NCBI GenBank assembly: GCA_023409695.1
Contig: JAEYQZ010000055.1
Coordinates: 1-5,941 of the forward strand
DNA: 5,941 bases
Reading direction: 5' to 3'
Source of the DNA: Methanobacteriota archaeon
GTDB taxonomy: Archaea > Methanobacteriota > Methanobacteria > Methanobacteriales > Methanobacteriaceae
Made by a program: the position numbers and the translations under genes. Shown piece by piece: positions 1 through 4,192 of this stretch; positions within the stretch are counted from its first letter, which is position 1, and every line of letters starts with the position of its first letter. The notes under the pieces are model-generated. The model was not told where the DNA came from, did no database searches, and saw nothing but the letters and a program-made list of their open reading frames with translations.

Positions 1-1241
1 GGTATTCCATTGGGTACGTATCCTTCTGTATGGATTGTTCCGCTGTTATCATACCTTAAGTCTGCTGTTACCTTTGAATTACTGTTAACCTGGGCAGAAC
101 TAGAAGTAGTTAGGGTTAGTACTAACCATTTACTAACTGTGAGTCCTTCAATTTTCCCAGCAGGGCCATTATTATTTCCCCACCAATTAAATTCTGCATT
201 TGCTGTTCCACCATAACAATAAATATCACTGCCGTAGCTTGCAGTATTTCCAATAAATCTGTTGAAATGAATATTTAGAGTGCTATACAAACCATTGCAA
301 ACAGCACCACCATAACTTGCACTGTTACTCTTAAAATCGCTGCCTGTAACATTCAAATTACCAAAATAATTATAAATAGTACCATTTCCAGTTGCAACAT
401 TATCTATGAAAGCACTGTTTTTAATACTCCAGTTACCACCATTACCTGCATAGTAAATAGCAGAACCACTGGCTGCGGTATTTCCCGCGAAACTACTGTT
501 TAATATGGTTAAAGTACCTTGAGTATTGTAAATAGCACCACCATAACTACTAGCCGCATTATTGGTGAGTTTGGAATTTTTGATAATTACGGTTCCCATA
601 TAGTTGTATATGGCCCCACCGTTAGAATAGGGATTTGTCACTACGTTATCGTTGATTATACAGTTTTCAAAGGTTAAGATGCCTCTATTGGAAATAGCGC
701 CGCCGTAAGCAGTTGTTGATGTACTATTGCTTATAGTAACATTTTTAAGAGTTACTACTCCTCCTCCAATGTTGTAATTATTAATCGCAGAGCCGCCGTT
801 ACCTGTTACACTGGCATTTGTAAGTGTCAAGTTCATTAGTGTGAAAGTTATATTGGGGGCAACGGTAAATATCGTATTTGATTTTTGTGCATTAATTATT
901 GTTCCAGTTTGACTTTGACCAATTAGGGTCACATTCTTGTTGATATAGATGTTAGTATTATTTATTCCGATGTATATTCCGTTTTTAACTTTTATTGTCC
1001 CGTTTGTGTTTACAGTTCCTGTAGCGTTTTTAATACTAAGCTTTGGGCCGCTTGTACCGTTCCATACTGCACTTTGGCCGTCCCATGAATCGTTTCCTGA
1101 TGAATCACTAACATAAATAGTGTCTCCAGGTGCAGCTGAAACATTTCCGACGCCATATGAAAAAATAACAATTAAACTGATTAAAACCAGTGTAAATGTC
1201 GTTAAATTATTTTTATTATAGTTCGATGTAATCCTTTTCAC
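1..1241 (-). CDS. Secreted adhesin-like protein, right-handed beta-helix (3' end beyond window)
   Basis: An uninterrupted minus-strand frame runs from a GTG at 1241 to the left edge and gives 413 residues without a stop, so the C terminus is missing. Residues 1-36 look like a Sec signal peptide: MKR, a polar stretch, a hydrophobic core at about 16-31 (FTLVLISLIVIF), and a likely cut after NVSA or NVSAA. Residues 38-147 hold an entry region (DTIYVSDSSGNDSWDG) typical of methanogen adhesin-like proteins. About 148-355 form seven to eight coils of roughly 25 residues with GGAIYN-like motifs, as in polymorphic outer-membrane or parallel beta-helix repeats. NWWGNNNGP at 352-360 closes the helix, followed by a beta-rich segment that probably starts an Ig-like domain. 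Many N-x-S/T sequons fit archaeal N-glycosylation. The likely role is surface adhesion or cell-wall interaction; ligand unknown. The start is uncertain: the GTG lies inside the GGGGTGA ribosome-binding sequence, and the codon at the usual spacing is ATT (1232). Confidence 0.88.
   Translation of the reverse strand, partial: MKRITSNYNKNNLTTFTLVLISLIVIFSYGVGNVSAAPGDTIYVSDSSGNDSWDGQSAVWNGTSGPKLSIKNATGTVNTNGTIKVKNGIYIGINNTNIYINKNVTLIGQSQTGTIINAQKSNTIFTVAPNITFTLMNLTLTNASVTGNGGSAINNYNIGGGVVTLKNVTISNSTSTTAYGGAISNRGILTFENCIINDNVVTNPYSNGGAIYNYMGTVIIKNSKLTNNAASSYGGAIYNTQGTLTILNSSFAGNTAASGSAIYYAGNGGNWSIKNSAFIDNVATGNGTIYNYFGNLNVTGSDFKSNSASYGGAVCNGLYSTLNIHFNRFIGNTASYGSDIYCYGGTANAEFNWWGNNNGPAGKIEGLTVSKWLVLTLTTSSSAQVNSNSKVTADLRYDNSGTIHTEGYVPNGI
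177..800 (-). repeat. Beta-helix coil repeats in the adhesin
   Basis: This stretch encodes residues about 148-355 as diverged repeats of roughly 25 residues. Recognisable coils begin GSAINN, GGAISN, GGAIYNY, GGAIYNT, GSAIYY, GTIYNY, GGAVCN and GSDIYC. Each is followed by a beta strand ending in an N-rich turn such as NCIINDN, NSKLTNN, NSSFAGN or NSAFIDN. The pattern matches known right-handed beta-helix surface proteins. The copies have diverged too far to be recent DNA-level duplications. Confidence 0.75.
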
Positions 1242-1269
1242 CCCTTCATGTTGTTTATATAATTATGAG

Positions 1270-1291
1270 TGCATGCAACTTCTTGCATGCA
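1270..1291. promoter_or_regulatory. Perfect inverted repeat in the adhesin promoter region, possible operator
   Basis: TGCATGCAA (1270-1278) and TTGCATGCA (1283-1291) form a perfect 9-bp inverted repeat around a 4-nt spacer (CTTC), 29 bp upstream of the GTG. It lies about 20 bp downstream of one box A candidate (1311-1320), where transcription would start, and directly upstream of another (1254-1262). A repressor bound here could block initiation from either. The adjacent TetR-family gene is the obvious candidate partner, but that link is inference. The arms could also form a hairpin in the 5' leader. No second copy was found in the window. Confidence 0.45.
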
Positions 1292-1310
1292 ATAGAAGAT
1301 GTATTAAATC

Positions 1311-1320
1311 TAAATATAAA
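1311..1320 (-). promoter_or_regulatory. Box A (TATA) candidate for the adhesin gene
   Basis: The minus strand reads TTTATATTTA, close to the archaeal box A consensus TTTATATA. A start about 25 bp downstream would fall near 1290, giving a leader of about 50 nt that contains the GGGGTGA ribosome-binding sequence. A second match, TTATATAAA at 1254-1262, would place the start near 1232. That is downstream of the GTG and would exclude the ribosome-binding sequence, so the upstream box is preferred. Confidence 0.45.
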
Positions 1321-1410
1321 GTTTACTAAAATAAGAAGACATATTCAATTTTTATTAAAAATAAAGATATTATTGGGATTATATTTACAAAATGGGTAAA
1401 ATAGTGCTTA

Positions 1411-1450
1411 TTTGAATAATTAAATTAAAATAAAAGCATAAAATAAATAC
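1411..1450 (-). terminator. T-rich archaeal-type terminator region after the TetR gene
   Basis: Downstream of the TetR-family stop codon the minus strand contains several T runs (ATTTATTTTATGC, then TTTTATTTTAATTT) without a strong hairpin. Archaeal RNA polymerase can terminate at oligo-T alone. The whole region is very AT-rich, so the call is weak. Confidence 0.3.
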
Positions 1451-1479
1451 AGGGTTTACATAAAATAATTGATTTATAA

Positions 1480-2022
1480 TTAAATGCACCTGATGGTGTT
1501 ATTTATAAATTTTTCGAGGAGCTCATCCTGATCTGGATAAGTGCGCCCTTTATATTTTCCAAGGCTGCGCATGTATTCAAATGAGAATATACTAAATGCA
1601 AGTGTTTGACAGTCTATTTTATCATCCTTGATATTTTTTTCAATACATTCAGTAAGAAGGTTGCCAAATTCTGTCTCAACAGGTAGAGATGGTTCGCTTA
1701 CGTCTTCCATAGTTAAGTGGATAAATTCAAAGTTGTCATCAAATATCTTTGCTAGATCTCTAATAAACGTTTTAAAAAAATCTTCAGAGTTTTCAAATTT
1801 ATAAGCTTTAAGCACTGAATTAAAATCTTCCTTTACTTTTCTAATGCCTTGCGTTGTAACCTGATCATAAAGATTTCTTTTGGTTTTGAACCGTCTAAAT
1901 AATGTGCTATCATTTACTCCAGCTTCTACTGCGATAGCTAAAGTAGTAGCACCTTTATATCCTTTTTCAGAGAATAATTTTAGAGCAGCATCTAAAATTT
2001 TCTGTTCAGTTTCATCACTCAT
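1480..2022 (-). CDS. TetR/AcrR-family transcriptional regulator
   Basis: This 180-residue protein has the usual TetR-family length and layout. Residues about 5-52 form the N-terminal DNA-binding domain: helix 1 KILDAALKLFSEKGY, then the helix-turn-helix TTLAIAVEAGVNDSTLFRRFKTKRNLY, ending with the family's typical phenylalanine, lysine and leucine/tyrosine pattern. Residues 55-180 are helical and poorly conserved, as expected for the ligand and dimer domain, so no ligand can be named. The ATG at 2022 follows AAGTGAT, a weak ribosome-binding sequence with short spacing, and the helix-turn-helix lies at the expected distance from it. The gene is separated from trpB2 upstream by a terminator-like palindrome and from the adhesin downstream by 238 bp, so it is probably transcribed alone. 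Likely targets are its own promoter or the adjacent adhesin promoter, which carries a perfect inverted repeat. The target assignment is inference. Confidence 0.93.
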   Translation of the reverse strand: MSDETEQKILDAALKLFSEKGYKGATTLAIAVEAGVNDSTLFRRFKTKRNLYDQVTTQGIRKVKEDFNSVLKAYKFENSEDFFKTFIRDLAKIFDDNFEFIHLTMEDVSEPSLPVETEFGNLLTECIEKNIKDDKIDCQTLAFSIFSFEYMRSLGKYKGRTYPDQDELLEKFINNTIRCI

Positions 2023-2072
2023 ATAATCACTTGAGTTAATACGAATATGTAGTCAAAAGCCACATTATCAGC

Positions 2073-2145
2073 TATTTATGTATCTGTATTTAATGATTTG
2101 CTAAGAATTTCGTGATCTAAAAATTAGCTATTAAAACTATAAATA
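2073..2145 (-). promoter_or_regulatory. Promoter region of the TetR-family gene (two box A candidates)
   Basis: On the minus strand TATTTATA (2138-2145) and TACATAAATA (2073-2082) both resemble box A. They would start transcription near 2115 or 2052, with leaders of about 95 or 30 nt. The distal one sits within a small palindrome, CTATTTATAG (2137-2146). The sequence does not decide between them, and no strong operator-like inverted repeat is evident. Confidence 0.3.
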
Positions 2146-2178
2146 GGAAAATAATTAGTTAAATCTAGAATAATCTTT

Positions 2179-2213
2179 AAAAAATAAAAAGAATGGATTA
2201 ATTCAATTAATCC
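2179..2213 (-). terminator. Palindromic terminator overlapping the trpB2 stop codon
   Basis: GGATTAATT (2195-2203) and AATTAATCC (2205-2213) form a perfect 9-bp inverted repeat around one central base. On the minus strand it is followed, after ATTC, by TTTTTATTTTTT (2179-2190). The hairpin plus T tract resembles an intrinsic terminator. The trpB2 stop codon (2207-2209) lies inside the stem. Confidence 0.6.
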
Positions 2214-3499
2214 GCAATATTACCGTTTATGTAGTCATCATAACCTTTAAGGTCAAGCATTCCGTGCCCTGAGAAGTTAATTATGATATTTTTCTCTTCT
2301 CCGGTCTTCTTACATTCCAATGCTTCGTCCATACCTATTTTTATAGCGTGACAGGTTTCTGGAGCTGGGACTACACCTTCGCATTTTGCAAATATGGTTC
2401 CACTCTTGAAGATATCGGTCTGTTTTACTGAGCGAGGCTCGACAAGTCCTTCATGTACGAGTAATGATACAAGTGATGACATTCCGTGGTAACGTAATCC
2501 TCCAGCGTGTACAGATGGAGGTACGAAGTCGTGTCCAAGTGTGTACATCTTAAGCAGCGGTGTTAAACCAGCTGTATCACCAAAGTCGTATTTGTATTCT
2601 CCCTGTGTGAGGGTTGGACATGATGCAGGTTCTGCTGCTATGAATTTACAGTCAATTTTCTCGTCAATTTTATCTTTAACAAATGGGAAAACAGCTCCAC
2701 CGAAGTTACTTCCACCACCAACACATGCGACAATTACATCAGGGTCTTCTCCAACAATTTCCATCTGTTTTTTGGTTTCAAGGCCGATAACAGTCTGGTG
2801 GAGGAGAACGTGGTTTAAAACACTTCCAAGGGAATAATAAGCTTTTTCATCCTGTAGCGCGTCTTCCATGGCTTCAGATATAGCAATTCCAAGTGCTCCT
2901 GGGTGGTCTGGGTTTTCACTTAATATTTTTCTTCCAAATTCAGTTTTATCACTTGGGGAAGGTATGACATCTCCATCATATATTTGCATGATGGTTTTTC
3001 TGTATGGTTTTTGCTTGAATGAAACTTTAACCATGTAAACAGTACAATCCATGTCCATCATTGAACATGCAAGTGATAATGCTGTACCCCACTGCCCTGC
3101 ACCTGTTTCTGTTGTAAGACGTTCAACACCGTCTTTTTTAGCGTAGTATGCCTGTGCAATGGCTGTATTTAATTTGTGGCTTCCAGTTGGGGAAGTATCT
3201 TCTCTTTTGTAGTATATTTTAGCTGGGGTGTCCAGGTAGTCTTCAAGACCAGTTGCTCTAAATAAAGGGCTTGGCCTTCCAATCATTTTATAAACTTTTC
3301 TTACTTCTTTTGGAATTTCAATCCATCGTTCTGTTGACATTTCCTGTTCTAAAACGCCTTTAGAAAATACTTTAGGTAAATTTCCTAGCTGTTGTCCTTC
3401 CTCTGTCTGTGAAGGTGCAGGAAGTTCTACAGGCAGGTCTGCTGCTATATTATACCATTTTTTTGGTATGTCTTTTGAGGATAGTGTAACCTTATACAT
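2207..3499 (-). CDS. trpB2: Tryptophan synthase beta chain, TrpB2 type
   Basis: This PLP enzyme of 430 residues condenses indole with L-serine to give L-tryptophan. Numbering from the ATG at 3499, the PLP lysine is K109 in TSPTGSHKLNTA. The catalytic glutamate is E131 in ETGAGQWG, and the phosphate-binding loop is GGGSN at 261-265. The extended N-terminal segment (KKWYNIAADLP), the insertion around KVSFKQKPYRK and the GLRYHG motif mark the TrpB2 subfamily rather than the TrpA-partnered TrpB1. TrpB2 enzymes are thought to act largely without TrpA, often as indole salvage enzymes, and no trpA is seen here. The domain looks complete with all key residues, so the enzyme should be active and cytoplasmic. 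An upstream in-frame GTG at 3508 is part of the ribosome-binding sequence GGTGAT (3504-3509), so the ATG at 3499 is chosen. A TRP-box pair upstream suggests tryptophan-responsive repression. Confidence 0.96.
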   Translation of the reverse strand: MYKVTLSSKDIPKKWYNIAADLPVELPAPSQTEEGQQLGNLPKVFSKGVLEQEMSTERWIEIPKEVRKVYKMIGRPSPLFRATGLEDYLDTPAKIYYKREDTSPTGSHKLNTAIAQAYYAKKDGVERLTTETGAGQWGTALSLACSMMDMDCTVYMVKVSFKQKPYRKTIMQIYDGDVIPSPSDKTEFGRKILSENPDHPGALGIAISEAMEDALQDEKAYYSLGSVLNHVLLHQTVIGLETKKQMEIVGEDPDVIVACVGGGSNFGGAVFPFVKDKIDEKIDCKFIAAEPASCPTLTQGEYKYDFGDTAGLTPLLKMYTLGHDFVPPSVHAGGLRYHGMSSLVSLLVHEGLVEPRSVKQTDIFKSGTIFAKCEGVVPAPETCHAIKIGMDEALECKKTGEEKNIIINFSGHGMLDLKGYDDYINGNIAD

Positions 3500-3503
3500 T
3501 AAA

Positions 3504-3509
3504 ATCACC
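3504..3509 (-). promoter_or_regulatory. Ribosome binding site of trpB2, deciding the start
   Basis: The minus strand reads GGTGAT, complementary to the 3' end of archaeal 16S rRNA, four bases before the ATG at 3499. The GTG inside it (3508) is in frame with trpB2 and would add three residues. Its use as a start would leave the gene without a ribosome binding site. Confidence 0.7.
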
Positions 3510-3559
3510 GTCTATTTTTTATTAAGACCATATAATCCGTGACATTATTAAATCTTTGT

Positions 3560-3575
3560 TGTACATATCTGTACT
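3560..3575. promoter_or_regulatory. TRP-box pair (TGTACA-type) at the trpB2 promoter, probable TrpY operator
   Basis: A perfect TGTACA (3560-3565) and a one-mismatch copy TGTACT (3570-3575) lie 10 bp apart, one helical turn. Together they form the inverted repeat GTACA-TATC-TGTAC (3561-3574). TGTACA is the TRP-box consensus bound by TrpY in Methanothermobacter thermautotrophicus, where trpB2 is a known target. The pair covers the start site predicted from the box A at 3589-3596, a position suited to repression. No trpY gene lies in the window, so the regulator is inferred. Two further TGTACA hexamers inside the trpB2 coding region are probably chance. Confidence 0.6.
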
Positions 3576-3588
3576 TTAATAATTATGG

Positions 3589-3596
3589 ATTTTATA
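3589..3596 (-). promoter_or_regulatory. Box A (TATA) candidate for trpB2
   Basis: The minus strand reads TATAAAAT. A start about 25 bp downstream would fall near 3567, inside the TRP-box pair, and leave a leader of about 70 nt carrying the GGTGAT site. An alternative, TTATATGG at 3528-3535, would start transcription at the ribosome binding site itself and is less likely. Confidence 0.45.
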
Positions 3597-3599
3597 TTA

Positions 3600-4081
3600 T
3601 GAATAAGTTTTGGTTTTTGATTATAAAAACAGTATACTAAATTAACATTAATGGGGGCATCAGGAGGCATGATCCAAGAATAAGATCCATTAAAATTAGT
3701 GACTTTGATAATTTATGGGTCTGTCTGTATGGGTAGCTCGAAGTGTAGGGGTGATATGTAGATAGATAACTCAATTTTTTTGAGTGGGCATGGTAAAGTA
3801 AAATATTGAGCTTAAATATCAACCCGGCAAAATTGAAAAGCAATAGAAATGATTGGTCACAATTTAAAATTTTAATAATTAAAATAAGGTTTAAAATGCG
3901 TAAAGTGGGGTGTGAGAGGCGAATTTTTATTTAAATCTGGAATTAACGTGGAAATTAATAGTAGTGGAAAAATGATCCGCCCCTCGATTTTAATATTTAG
4001 AGTTTGAGATATCATACTTTTTGGTACTAAAAAATTTTTACCTTCCAAATTCTTAAAAAATAAGATCAAATAAAAAAGAAA
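3600..4081. other. Intergenic region with no recognised gene; possible plus-strand transcript
   Basis: No convincing coding frame is seen in this stretch. Most of it is very AT-rich, but 3651-3690 and 3716-3760 reach nearly 50% G+C by hand count. On the plus strand TTATAAAA (3621-3628) lies about 25 bp before ATGGGGGCATC (3651), so a transcript could start there. A small hairpin, ACTCAA (3769-3774) with TTGAGT (3780-3785), follows. A leaderless ORF at 3651 would encode only ten residues. A non-coding RNA is possible but unproven. The part from 3870 to 4080 shows only weak long-range pairing (GAGAGGCG at 3914 with CGCCCCTC at 3978) and could be a decayed gene or spacer. Confidence 0.3.
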
Positions 4082-4109
4082 GCCCTCAAAATTCGTAGAA
4101 TTTTGGGGC
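4068..4109 (-). terminator. Intrinsic-type terminator after the surface-protein gene
   Basis: The stem pairs GCCC (4082-4085) with GGGC (4106-4109), then CAAAATTC (4087-4094) with GAATTTTG (4098-4105). It has a GTA loop and one bulged T. On the minus strand it is followed directly by TTTCTTTTTTATTT. This is the only one of the four tandem hairpins with a G+C clamp, and it lies last in the direction of transcription of the surface-protein gene. Confidence 0.65.
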
Positions 4110-4180
4110 ATGTGAAAATTTTCAATTTTCACGACCACAAAACTTTTCGTTTTGTAGGCACCGAAAATCTATGATTTTCG
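4082..4180 (-). repeat. Array of four tandem hairpins at ~25-bp pitch
   Basis: Four perfect or near-perfect inverted repeats follow one another. They are CAAAATTC/GAATTTTG (4087-4105), GTGAAAATT/AATTTTCAC (4112-4132), ACAAAAC/GTTTTGT (4137-4155) and CGAAAATC/GATTTTCG (4162-4180). Loops are GTA, TTC, TTTTC and TAT. Centres lie near 4096, 4122, 4146 and 4171, so spacing is 24-26 bp. Arms share an AAAAT(T) core while the outer base pairs differ, so pairing is kept although sequence changes. The array starts 12 bp after the stop codon of the surface-protein gene. It is probably a 3'-untranslated or termination element; the function of the extra hairpins is unknown. Confidence 0.75.
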
Positions 4181-4192
4181 AGTGAATTGGGT

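Noticed and set aside
10..216. Plus-strand open frame at the left edge
   Set aside because: It is the antisense shadow of the adhesin, whose minus-strand frame shows clear beta-helix motifs and NWWG.
1437..1468. Direct repeat CATAAAATAA (1437-1446 and 1459-1468)
   Set aside because: It is short and purely AT-rich in a very AT-rich spacer, with no third copy. It is not distinguishable from chance.
2508..2547. Two further TGTACA hexamers (2508-2513 and 2542-2547)
   Set aside because: They are inside the trpB2 coding region, 34 bp apart rather than 10, in ordinary codons. They are most likely chance.
2541..2837. Plus-strand open frame opposite trpB2
   Set aside because: It is the antisense shadow of the well-supported trpB2 coding sequence.
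3637..3843. Minus-strand 68-codon open frame in the intergenic gap
   Set aside because: It starts with TTG without a ribosome binding site, has no recognisable motif, and its composition follows the local DNA. The hydrophobic stretch alone is not evidence of a gene.
3914..3985. Long-range pairing GAGAGGCG (3914-3921) with CGCCCCTC (3978-3985)
   Set aside because: It has one mismatch in eight bases with a loop of over 50 nt and no supporting inner stem. This is within what chance allows.
3872..4138. Minus-strand 88-codon open frame upstream of the gap
   Set aside because: It runs through the first two hairpins and the T tract of the terminator region. Its residues are the low-complexity product of AT-rich DNA, and no domain is visible.
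4082..4180. CRISPR array reading of the regular hairpins
   Set aside because: Units are only about 25 bp, the repeated parts differ in sequence, there are no unique spacers, and no cas gene is nearby.
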